Assembly (NCBI GenBank): GCA_023634235.1
Contig: JAMKCF010000001.1
Location: forward strand, 13,650,258-13,714,257
DNA length: 64,000 nucleotides
Direction of reading: 5' to 3'
DNA from: Pisaster brevispinus
Lineage: Eukaryota; Echinodermata; Asteroidea; Forcipulatida; Asteriidae
The position numbers were made by a program, and so were the translations under genes. Position 1 is the first letter of the stretch, and every line of letters starts with the position of its first letter. This document shows positions 22,272 to 32,212 of this stretch, one piece after another. The notes beneath the pieces were generated by a model. The model saw nothing but the letters and a program-made list of their open reading frames with translations. It ran no database searches and was not told the DNA's origin.

Positions 22272-24034
22272 CTAACATGTTTCTTTCTCTTCACTTTGCA
22301 ACGTTTTGGCAATTCTGTACTGTTTGCTGTTAATATCCTTAGGGTTTACAGATGGTTTTGTACATTGATCACTTTGTGCAGCATATTCATCACATACATC
22401 AAATCTCTCTAGGTTTACAGATGGTTTTGTACATTGATCACTTTGTGCAGCATATTCATCACATACATCAAATCTCTCTGAACAAACATTAGTATCCAGA
22501 GTCTCTGGTGATAACACATGGACAGATAGAACAACATCATAATGCACTCTGTGTCTATGATTGAGATAGATGCCCATACCACGTCACAGCACTTCTGTCA
22601 ACATCCTTTGCTGAAAATGGTACCAACTACAGGTTTCATCATGTTTATATATCAGTAAGAAGCATATGTGCCATTGCCATTATTTCAATCTCTGTAGCCC
22701 AAGTACCAACATCAAACATTCTGTCTCATTACATAATCCTCCACATTAGCAAATCCATCTCTTAGAAAACATCTCAACTTATCAGCATTCTTCAACAAAT
22801 GATCAACACAAGCAATTCTCGATTGTACATGGTTACCTTCAGTCCCTGATACAGCAAATGAGACAGCTCTAAAGAAACAATTGCCATCACCTCTAATATT
22901 TGAAATAGAATTAGGTTTGCCCCTTTGTTCACATTCTGCATACAAGAAATCCGATTTCAAATGTGATGTTTCCAAACCAAGTTTTTCACAAACAGCCTTC
23001 TTACATCCAAAGTTTAGTGGACAAAACTTCATAACACTAGGTCCAGACTCTGCAACTATTTCAATATCATCACACTCACCAGTTGTACTTTTATTGCAGT
23101 CTTCTCTTCTAATACTAGATGTACTTGTCATACTCAGACCAACTTCACCCTGACAAAACTCTTCATTGACAATATCTACACCGTTCTCACATGTAATATC
23201 TTCAACTATGCTGCTATATTCATCTCCTAGTACATTAGACAGTCCACCATCACTATAATCAATACACATTCCTGAGATGCTCTGATTGTCACCTTCCATT
23301 TCTCCATGAGTACATGTGCATATGACAGCCTCACCATCAACTAAGATAGACATACCAGTTACTTCATACTGCTCAGCATTTGACAAATTCATAGACTGTG
23401 CTAACTTCGTACAATACCTGTATACACCTTGCCATGTTGTTGCACGCATCACGATACTTGATCCATTCTGAACCATACAGCCTTGAATACTTCTGGAATG
23501 TGAATCAAATACATAATATATTCCATCTTGAGCAATTACAGCAAATGTGTTTCCATGGAAACTTATGAAACATGCATGATATTTCTGAAGAGCTTGTTCT
23601 AGTGCAGCTTTCAATGATACCATGTTAAATTCCACCAAAAGATAAGCATTTTCATCAAATGTCCCAGATACAGATTCAAGATACTTCATACTATAGTGTG
23701 TGTCAAAAACATCTAATTCAGTTGGCAATTCATTAATCAACAAGTAATTATTGTTCATTGTTGTACTCTCTTGTAAGAAACCATATAGTTCATTGCCAGT
23801 CATCAGAACTCTATTCATGTCACTACACTGCCAGTTTTTCACCTCTTTTTTCTTAATCAACATCATTGAGGCCAGACAATTGGCAACACACTGTTTTCCA
23901 CTATTTAAACCAAATCTTTGATCACCTTGATGAAAACTTCCCTGTGCAATAACTCTCCTATCTAGGGCCAACGGGTTAATTCTCTTAATGTTTGCACTGT
24001 TCTTCCCCAGTTCCGTCTCATTTACATTACTCAC
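22272..24034 (-). pseudogene. Helentron cysteine-protease-like and OTU domains
   Basis: 24034-22712 first carries NSGKQCVANCLASMM (nucleophile Cys), then HGNTFAVIAQDGIYYVFDSH (candidate Asp/His), resembling papain-fold deubiquitinases of the C76/USP-like type. The OTU protease follows: SNIRGDGNCFFRAVSFAVSG holds the Asp/Cys of the OTU signature. After a frameshift near 22715, TWATEIEIMAMAHMLL and, near 22570, RHRVHYDVVLS (catalytic His) continue it. Both are predicted cysteine proteases or deubiquitinases acting on host ubiquitin; their role in transposition is unknown. A 69-bp (23-residue) tandem duplication lies downstream (22343-22480). Confidence 0.82.
22343..22480. repeat. 69-bp in-frame tandem duplication
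   Basis: Two identical copies of a 69-bp unit, translating on the minus strand to a repeated 23-residue block beginning ERFDVCDEYAAQ. In frame and identical, so a recent duplication. Confidence 0.92.
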
Positions 24035-24041
24035 TATATTC

Positions 24042-25678
24042 CTATTTTTTTACTTTCTCATCTTTTTTCAGACAATTCTTTGTACACTTTCCATTTCCGG
24101 TTCTTTCAGAGTCAATATCTTCACTGTTTGATACCTCGTCATGCCCGACCTCTTTGACGTTCTGTACTTTGCAAGATTTGGTGCCTGATTTACTCTTTTT
24201 ACTTTCAATACCATCAACAAGTGGTAATCCTGATCTCTTTCTACTTCTTAGTTCATACCGGCAACATTGTTTAGGCATTACATTTGCCATCTTGACACCA
24301 CTTTCTTTCAATTCACTTTTTTGTTTTTTTGCTTCTTTGTGCTGCTTCTTTATGCATCTCTTTCTCCATTTCAAACATGTACTTACATGTACATTATTCT
24401 GCATAGGGACATTTTCCTCCGCTGTTAACACATGCTCTACTGGCTCAGTTGTATTCTCCTCCTCGTCATCAGAAACTGCCTGAAACGCATTGCCATCTTC
24501 TGGAATACCAAACTCATGAAACAGTCTGAATAATTTGAAAAGCCACATTTGCGACAGATCCAGGTTAGAGTTGATTCTGCTAGATTCACATAAATGTCTT
24601 CTGAAAATCCCATACAATCAATATGATACCATATGTTGCATTTATCACACTGCACTTATTGTTCTTGAAAGTTAATCAATTGATCACACATCCAACACAT
24701 TTTGCTACTTTTCACTTTGTCATCATGCGTCTTACCATCTTCTTTGTCTTGTATCTTACCATCCTTTTTGTCAACTTGTATTTTACCTTCCTCTTCCTCA
24801 TCTTGAATCTTTCCAACCTCTATGTAATCTCTTACCCCAACGCTCTCTTTCCCATCTCTTCTACCACCATAATTGTCAACTCTTATCTGCGCATCTTCTT
24901 CATCATTTCCCATCGTACTATCCTTTGTGTCATCTTGTAACTTACAGCCATCTTTATTATCTCTCATCCTACTATCCTCAATATCTCTTGCCTCAAAATC
25001 CTCTTAAGCATCTCCATTGTTAGCTTCCTCTCCGTCATCTGTTCTCTTAGGATCCTCTTCTTCATTTCTCATGTTGCCAACCTGTTTGTTATCTATAATC
25101 GTACCTTCTTTGTTGCTGCTGATTTCACTTTCACATTTGTCTTCACACCTCCCTTCTTGTGTGCCTTCATCTACAACTTCATGTTTGGCCTCAGTACTCC
25201 TGTCATCTTTCCTCTCAGCATTTATCTCATACATCTCATCTATCTCAACATTATATTCAGGGTTTTCATTCTTTGATTTAAACTGTGGTTTAGACTGTGA
25301 TTTATACTTCGTTGCATCTCTTATAATGTCTATACTGCCTCGAGGAGGTGCCAACCTCAAGTCAAGTGCATCTTTTCTACTGTTCTTAATGCCCCGAGGA
25401 GATGCAAACCTCAAGTCAGGCACATTCTTACCGCTTTGGGGAGACCCCAAAACAGCATGACAAGGAAGTGAAATGTGAGATGGAGGAGTGACAGAGGAGC
25501 ACATAGAAGGGAAGGAGTGAGGTGTGGTGATGGTTGAGGGAGGGTTGGTGATATGAGACGACACATCGACAGACAAGGAGGACATACATAGCAGTTCATC
25601 CTTCCGGCTGGCCCGTAGGCGCCTCATCGCTTCTCTCGCAGCCTTTTTTCTTGCTGGTAGTTTGGCATCTTCTGTCAA
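24042..25678 (-). pseudogene. Helentron N-terminal region with PHD finger
   Basis: 25678-24437 stays in one frame, broken by two in-frame stops (after NGDA at about 25004 and after NFQEQ at about 24656). It begins after an acceptor-like ttgacag with KLPARKKAAREAMRRLRASRK (basic), then a Pro/Ser-rich and an acidic Lys/Asp-rich stretch. It then gives CWMC...CDKCNIWYHIDCMG...WICRKCG, the complete Cys4-His-Cys3 spacing of a PHD finger. After a frameshift near 24530 the frame continues to 24042 with an acidic and a basic segment. The PHD finger could bind histone tails and guide integration (inference). Upstream of the protease/OTU block in the same orientation, so probably the N-terminus of the same polyprotein. 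Confidence 0.7.
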
Positions 25679-25679
25679 A

Positions 25680-28205
25680 GAGAAATACTAATTGTCAATG
25701 TTTATGATAATTCTATTGATTACCATTCTGCGCTTACACAGCAAGTGCCGAATATCTGCACAAGCTTTCTTAGCAAAGAATGCCTAGTAACGTGAAGTAT
25801 GCACACACAGAGGCAATGATTCCCCGTTTACCAACAAATTACGTGTGACATAAGCATGGAATTCCCTGCTTTTGTAGGTGCCACTTCTTTCCTTACAGTA
25901 AGAAGAGACATGATATTACCAAAGCCACCTCCAACAAGACTGACTGTGCAAATATTGGTCACGTTTTACACAGTCTCTCACTTCACAGACAATAGCACTC
26001 ATTCAAGTACCGGGAATATGATTATTTTCACAACCAACAGTATCCGTGCTAACTCCTAGCTAACTGTACACAAGCTAAAAAAAAACATAAACAAGTTGAA
26101 CAGGTAATAATAATAATAATATTTACAATTTATATTGCGCCCCTTACATACAAAGGTACATGTGTGGACAAGTATGGTAGCCATCTAATCATGTTTATTT
26201 ATACAATTACTTAATCGTATTACATAAAGATTTTGTATTTCTTTTTTATATTATTATTTTTTTGCGGGGGGGGGGGAATGGGGAAAGCACTAAATATACA
26301 ATACTTATCACACATAAGTGTAAGGTTTAAACCAGAAAAATCATCCTTATGCCCAATGTAATCATTATGTCCATTAACTCAGTACTCTACCTCAACTTTA
26401 AGCACTCACAAAACCCCGTTCCCACACCATCAACACATGTAGGAAAAGAAACTGTCCTCAGTGCCTATAACTCTAGACAATGTAATTTGTATGTCAACAA
26501 ATGTTCCTAAACAAAAACAACAAAACACAGAAAACAAATGTAAAACCTGTCCAAAACCTTCAGCATGAACATGAAACTGAAATACATTCGTGCGCAGACA
26601 ACCATGCCATAAATGTTTTTGATTTTTATTGTTGTCAAACAAAGTCAACACAGGTAAACCTGCTTCCTTTAGGCCTAATGGATTTGAAAGCAGTTATTTA
26701 CACTTACAGAACAAACAAATCTAAGATTTGAAAAAAAATGTCTTAGTTATGTAGGGCCCCAGCTAATTAATCAAATTGATGAGTTTTACTCCATGTCACA
26801 TTATTTGAAAATAACTAAACCCTAAATCAAAGAAATTTAGAATTTGAAAACATATGCAACCAATGTTGCCCTTAGCAACCAGAGTACTTTACACCCTGTA
26901 ACAAAAGCCAACTGCAATTAAGTGTACTCAACATATCCTTGGCGTGTCACAAAACAAACATTGACTGCCTATACTCATGATATGCTTTAAACTACAGCTC
27001 CCTCGGTGATACCCTGACCGCTCTATTTCCTTCAACAATGCTTCAGCAAAACAGAACACTTCACAAGACCACCTCAACTTGACAGAGTTAAACCAAAGCA
27101 CTCAAAACAGTCATGTCCTCCACTTATATATAATTTACTAATAATAGCACCAAAACGATGGAGATATTACATTTATTACACAATAAACATGCCATTACGC
27201 TAAAAACCCTTCGCATTCAAAAGATCATTACAGTTCCTGATGCTGTGTACTGGCGCCTAGCACCAAGAAACAGAGGGAGTCTTTTATGTTATTACCATGG
27301 TGGTGTATCGAGCCCCACTGCATGAGTGACGAGTGTATGTTATTGCTATGCTAAACTGCTAAACTGAAGCAGCAAGTGCAGTGCTAGTCCTACCATGTCC
27401 CACACTACAGACTACAGGCAGACAGTCTGACTGCCAGAATTCAGAAAGTACATACATGTAACAAAGTTAAATACTAGCCAAAGAACATAGAATCGCAAGG
27501 CACAACACCACACACAGCACTGACTGCACCATGTGCACTCATGCACTGCACTGGCAACTGCTGGACATGCTGGACCTCAATCAATATTGAATGTAAATGT
27601 TACCATGGATTGGAAGTACAACATGTAGCCCTCCATGATGTCACTGACACCGCAGCCATGTGTATTTCGTTGGGGGTAACCAGATCTTTGAATATAGGAT
27701 TACTAGCATGTTTTGCAAATTATGTTTGGTAACATAATATTAAACAAACTAATAAAATGACTATACGATCTACAGCTTGAAAGATTTGCAGGTTGGATTG
27801 GCTCTGCATGGAATGAACGTCAGACAACCAGCACTCAATTAACAAGTTTACGTTACACACCGCGTAGCTAGCTACAGTACTACAACGAGTACTTCTTCAA
27901 GTTCATGTCATGGTGATGATCGAGTGTACACAAGAAAGTAGGACTACATGTGTCATTTACTGTATTGTATTAACCATGGAGGTACCTCCATGTATTAACC
28001 ATAGTTCACTCTGAACATCACTAAAAATACCCTACAATTACAAACTAGGACTAGGAGTAGTAGTACTAGTAGCACGTTGATAATTCAGATTTAACCATTG
28101 AGTAAAACACAACACCTAATTGAAAACAATTATGACAAAACAAAATACTGAAACATCTCACTAAACCAAGTAAAATCTTCTTCTTTTTTTAGAAAAACAT
28201 TTATC
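25680..28205. other. Non-coding stretch
   Basis: No supported gene. A short (ATA)n tract followed by tttacaatttatattgcgcccc (26107-26145) looks like the 3' tail of a tRNA-derived SINE. A run of 11 G lies at 26266-26276. An 18-bp perfect palindrome, catggaggtacctccatg, lies at 27975-27992. Confidence 0.4.
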
Positions 28206-28213
28206 AAACTCTT

Positions 28214-28500
28214 ACCGTTCTTCAGAAATTTATATCTGGTTCCCAAGATGCTGAACTCTTATTTAGAGAGTTCTTCCAAAACTCAAACGGGACCAGACTG
28301 ATTGGGTTGACATCCTGCATCATCAGCGCTGCTGCAGCGCACGCTCTCGATCTCCCCCGCCCGATCCACTGCCCCGACCGCGCTTTGAAAGATAGAGGGC
28401 GCACTTGCAAACGCAAACTTGCAACATGAGAGGCGGAAACCTAAATGCTGTTAAACAAAGTGCGCCGGTTTAGGTTGGACGGCCGATGCTAACACCGGCG
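28214..28500 (-). promoter_or_regulatory. CpG-enriched segment with a consensus splice donor (possible leader exon)
   Basis: The segment 28310-28500 is locally GC- and CpG-rich (cccgcccgatc, gaccgcgc) in AT-rich surroundings. On the minus strand it leads to GAACG|gtaaga at about 28213, a good splice donor. All frames stop just before the donor, so if real this is a non-coding first exon. A candidate acceptor precedes the Helentron N-terminal frame at 25680, which would make this its leader exon. That link is speculative. Confidence 0.25.
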
Positions 28501-28504
28501 CAAG

Positions 28505-29860
28505 CAAAATATTCAATCGAGTTAAAAAATTTAGTGACCAACTTCATCCACATTACTTTTGTTAAAATTTATGAACTGAAAAACCGTCCATGACTTGTTT
28601 GTTTTGTTTTAAACAACTTTTGAATATTTGTCTAACATTTCTACAAACTATGGCTAGCTGTTTTTGATTTGCAGTTATGGCTTTCCATAGTTTTCCAACC
28701 AGGACCTCATTGAGAGTTTGCGGGGGAGGGGGGGGGGGGGCACCACTGGGAGAGGCATAACTAGTTTTACACTGAAACATGCATGTCAGTACCGTCACTG
28801 TGAAGTTGCTGAAACTACCTCAATGTTTGTACAATGGAGCTATTTGCAGTGTGACCACTGTCTGTTTCCACCTCCGGCAAGTAGACCTTCGAATATGCAA
28901 CTTTGTAGAGATACACCATACACCATTCACCACAGCATGAAGTGAGGACCTTGTATTTTGTATGATCAGACACAGGGGTAGGCAGGCATACAACATGTCC
29001 GTAATATTAATCGCAAATGCAAGATGTTTGCTTTACATGTATCTTTTCACTACATGTATTTTAAAAACCTACATTCCTACCATAGACGAACGAGATGTTC
29101 CTGCTTATATGCACTTATATTTTTAGTGCCAAAACAAAACAAAATGTATTACCATGGAGCAATAAACTAGTTTATTGCTCCATGGTATTACCAAAAATGT
29201 TTCAAAAGTTCAAAAATATTTAATTAACAAATCATGAAGCTGAAGTATAAAATACACAGCATTTACGTATTTTAAGCCAGAAGCCGAAATGGCATAATTA
29301 CAAGTGATGTCAGGTTTCCATGATGCCTTCACATGACACATTTTAGAAAATACAAACAAATTTTTTCAGTGTGTTGAACCGTTGAGTGTGGTTACTACTG
29401 GTAATGGTACTAGCTTCACATAAAATGTCACGTGTCTCACCATGAGGGTACCTAGCTCCACGGTCTGACTGAAACCGGCCACAGAGAAGTCCTTTCTCAA
29501 TCAAAAACGTACAGATAAGTTTTTCAAGAAAACAAACACACGACTTAAACAAGGATGTAAAACTTGTTTTTAGTATGAAGGAAGGTACTTTCAGAGCTTT
29601 CACAGTGTGTGAGCTTCCGTATGAAAAATTTGTGTGAATAGGTTTTTCTCAACAAAACACCAACATGTGTTTTAAAAGAAGTACACATATTGTAGTGCTA
29701 GTGGCAGAAAAAGTAAGCATTTGTTTTTAGACGAACAGTAAATTTGTCCTTAAGTACATAAAATGTTCAGCATGAATGTAAGCCTAATTTAAGTCTCATA
29801 GGGGAAAAAAAACAAAGTTGTCATTAAAAACCTACATTTTTAATAACTACAGTTTGTTTT
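28505..29860. other. Non-coding stretch with G tract and palindrome
   Basis: A run of 13 G at 28728-28740 and a perfect 38-bp palindrome at 29150-29187. No supported gene. Confidence 0.4.
29150..29187. repeat. Perfect 38-bp palindrome, no spacer
   Basis: The 19-base arm TACCATGGAGCAATAAACT is followed directly by its exact reverse complement. The match ends sharply at both sides. Related shorter hairpins built on the same ccatggag start occur at 12161-12182, 27975-27992 and 41689-41717. Confidence 0.95.
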
Positions 29861-29863
29861 TAA

Positions 29864-30242
29864 AGGCACTGGACACCTTTGGTAATTGTCAAAGACCAGT
29901 CTTCTCACTCGGTGTGTCTCAACATATATGCATAAAATAACAAACCTGTGAACATTTGAACCCAAATGGTCGTCGAAGTTGCGAGAGAAAAATGGAAGAA
30001 AAAACACCCATGTCGCACAAGTTGTGTGCTTTCAGATGCTTGAATTCGAGACCTCAGCTGAGGTCTCGAATTCTATTCAAATAATTAAGTGAGAAATGAC
30101 TTCTTTCTCAAAAACTACATTATTTCAGAGGGAGCCGTTTCTCACAATGTTGTATACTGTCAACAGCTCTCCATTGCTCATTACCAGGTATTTTTTTATG
30201 CTAACAATTATTTTGAGTAATTACCAATAGAGTCCAGTGCCT
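29864..30242. mobile_element. 379-bp TIR element (aggcactggacac family), full length
   Basis: Ends AGGCACTGGACACCTTTGGT and, inverted, AGGCACTGGACTCTATTGGT, each flanked by TTAA (29860-29863 and 30243-30246). The interior holds a perfect 32-bp palindrome centred on ctcag|ctgag (30042-30073), with gttgcgagag and gggagccgtttctcac on its two sides. The element is internally near-symmetrical and non-coding. The TTAA flanks suggest piggyBac-type mobilisation, although TA or longer duplications cannot be excluded. A truncated relative is at 14312-14555. I recall this family as very abundant in echinoderm sequence. Confidence 0.85.
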
Positions 30243-30246
30243 TTAA

Positions 30247-31200
30247 CACTTAAAGGTTTTATGGTACAAGGCAAAATTAACACTTCAGATACCCAACCTA
30301 TGCAACACATGTCTCTCCTGGTGACATACATTTGGTAAAATTCGGATTTGGGCCTACAGAAATGTTTCCTCTCGACCGATATGTGGCAGTGTTCCATATA
30401 TGTACAAAGTTTACACAAAAAATGTTGAAGGCGTTTGTGAAGCATATTTGAGAAACATAGCGTAAAAAGGAGTCAAAGAGGCATGCATTTTAAAAACTTT
30501 TTTACATGTCATACTAGGCCAAGTAAAATTGTGTGGTTCCAGTTACTTCTTCAATGTTAATTGTTACACTATTTTTGCACATTCTAAAGCTCTTAATGTG
30601 CACATTTTGGTTTGAAAGTTTCCATTACAACGCTAAAAACTAATAAGTATACCTCTTTACAGCAATTTGTTTTTTCCAGCGACACCGCAAAAGACAAATT
30701 CAGTATAAATACTTTGCCATGAAGGGAGTGCTTTGCCAGATTTTTGTTCGAAAAAAGAATATAAAAACAAACAAAAAAACAACGTTCTGTATACCTACTG
30801 AGAAATAAATAATATAGTCCTTAAGTTACCCGTACCACTGAATTTTATTTGGGCTTAAAAAACTAAAAAAGAAAACTTGCAAAAATGAAACTCAGCACGT
30901 TGTGCAATGACTGTCAACTGTCATGTTTTTAAAACACTTCCTCTTCATCGTCGAGACCACTGTGGGAGAAAAGAAGATTTTCGAAAATGTTAAAGAATTC
31001 TAAATAAGCAGTTCTTTTAGCAGGGTAAACACATCATTGTGTAGGGCTTGGTGAGAAAGCATGGGTACTTGTTCATTATGTTCGTTTAACAATTACAGAA
31101 AAAATTCACGAATTTAACTCCAAGCCACTTGCCCTTTGCCAGTTGGTTTAGCATGGAGCCAGTAGTTTCATGACCAGATAATTCTGGCAGACATGTGTAA
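30247..31200. other. Non-coding stretch
   Basis: AT-rich with A-runs; no gene, RNA or repeat recognised. Confidence 0.4.
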
Positions 31201-31203
31201 TTT

Positions 31204-31590
31204 TCATTTGAAAAATAACACCTCACTCACTGTATTGTGATGTTCAAATGATTTCTTTGGGTCTGTTAAAAACAACTTTGAAAGATATGATTGGGTTTTG
31301 TTTAGAGAGGAGAAGTATCTTTGATTACCATGATTGCATAGTAACAGTTTGTTGTATAAAATACTTCTTTCATATAATTTAGTGATAAGATCTTGTGAAT
31401 CTGTTTTTGTAATCCATGGGTCGGATTTGTATAGATTCGGATCACTAAAAAATAGTAATGTATTTGTTAAAAGTAATGTTTTTTTGGTTAAATTGTGGAA
31501 TTGATCCAATGTTGGATCGTAGTTGTGGTTGTTAATGTCATGGGTGGTTTGTGACCCTCGCAATGGGGGTAGGACTGTAAGGTGTGGACG
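31204..31590 (-). CDS. Open frame of unknown function near the Penelope-like element
   Basis: An open frame of about 125 residues on the minus strand with no internal ATG at its start (upstream text reads RPHLTVLPPLRGSQTTHD). Ser, Leu, Asn and Tyr are well spread and no low-complexity sequence is seen, so it looks like real or recently real coding sequence. It lies about 0.6 kb 3' of the Penelope-like RT frame on the same strand, beyond the hammerhead-like motif. No Cys or His motif and no GIY-YIG signature are visible. It may be part of a second element or a 3' ORF of this one. I do not recognise it. Confidence 0.3.
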   Translation of the reverse strand, partial: RPHLTVLPPLRGSQTTHDINNHNYDPTLDQFHNLTKKTLLLTNTLLFFSDPNLYKSDPWITKTDSQDLITKLYERSILYNKLLLCNHGNQRYFSSLNKTQSYLSKLFLTDPKKSFEHHNTVSEVLFFK

Positions 31591-32017
31591 TTTATTTGGT
31601 TGAGGTTAGGTGTGGCACAGATTGAAAGTAAGCTCTTGTGGTATTGATGGGTTCAGATACGAACAACCTGAAGATTCCCGTTCCTCATGAGACAGGTGGG
31701 AATACACGGGTAGCTTTTGTGACCAACGACTCACAAATGTCCCTTAAGGGGACAAGGAGTACGATAAGTAAGGATAAAAAGTGTTGGTGCTGTCCCATCC
31801 AGTGACATTGTATCTGTTGACTTGTTGTAATTTGAAAAGTGTATTGTGTTAATACGATTCCAAATATAGTAACTGTGCTGTGTTATTTCCCATTTTGTTA
31901 TTTTAACAGAGAAGTGTGGGGAAATAGCTTAACCGGGGGATGTGACCTTTTAAGACCATGTTGGTCTGTGGTGAACGGTTTTTCGAGATTAAGGATATTT
32001 TTGCAGATCCTTGGGTA

Positions 32018-32068
32018 GCAAAAACTAGTTTTCGGAAGTCATATACGCTTCCTCGTCAGTTGCATGTG
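32018..32068 (-). ncRNA. Hammerhead-ribozyme-like motif (type I layout)
   Basis: Minus strand, 5' to 3': stem I half GCAA (32063-32060), core CTGACGA (32059-32053), stem II GGAAG (32052-32048) with a 9-nt loop closing on CTTCC (32038-32034), core GAAA (32033-32030), minimal stem III AAC/GTT (32030-32028 with 32025-32023), T at 32022 as the cleavage-site nucleotide, then TTGC (32021-32018) pairing with GCAA. All invariant core bases are present. Its place, about 150 nt 3' of a Penelope-like RT, matches the known association of such elements with hammerheads. Stem III of three pairs with a two-base loop is very weak; such forms are thought to work as dimers. Activity is not shown by sequence. 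Confidence 0.6.
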
Positions 32069-32212
32069 GGTCGATTCAATGAATCGGGCAAATCTCTTGC
32101 TACATCTTAAAAAGATGTGTAGCAACCAATGTCGTGGGTTTTGGGACATAGCCGTGGGTATGTCTGTGTTTTGAAAGGCTAACCCGGGCGTGTATCGCTT
32201 GTGGGATTGTAT

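Noticed and set aside
25017..25460. Plus-strand Ser/Leu-rich ORF
   Set aside because: Antisense shadow of the acidic/basic Helentron N-terminal region.
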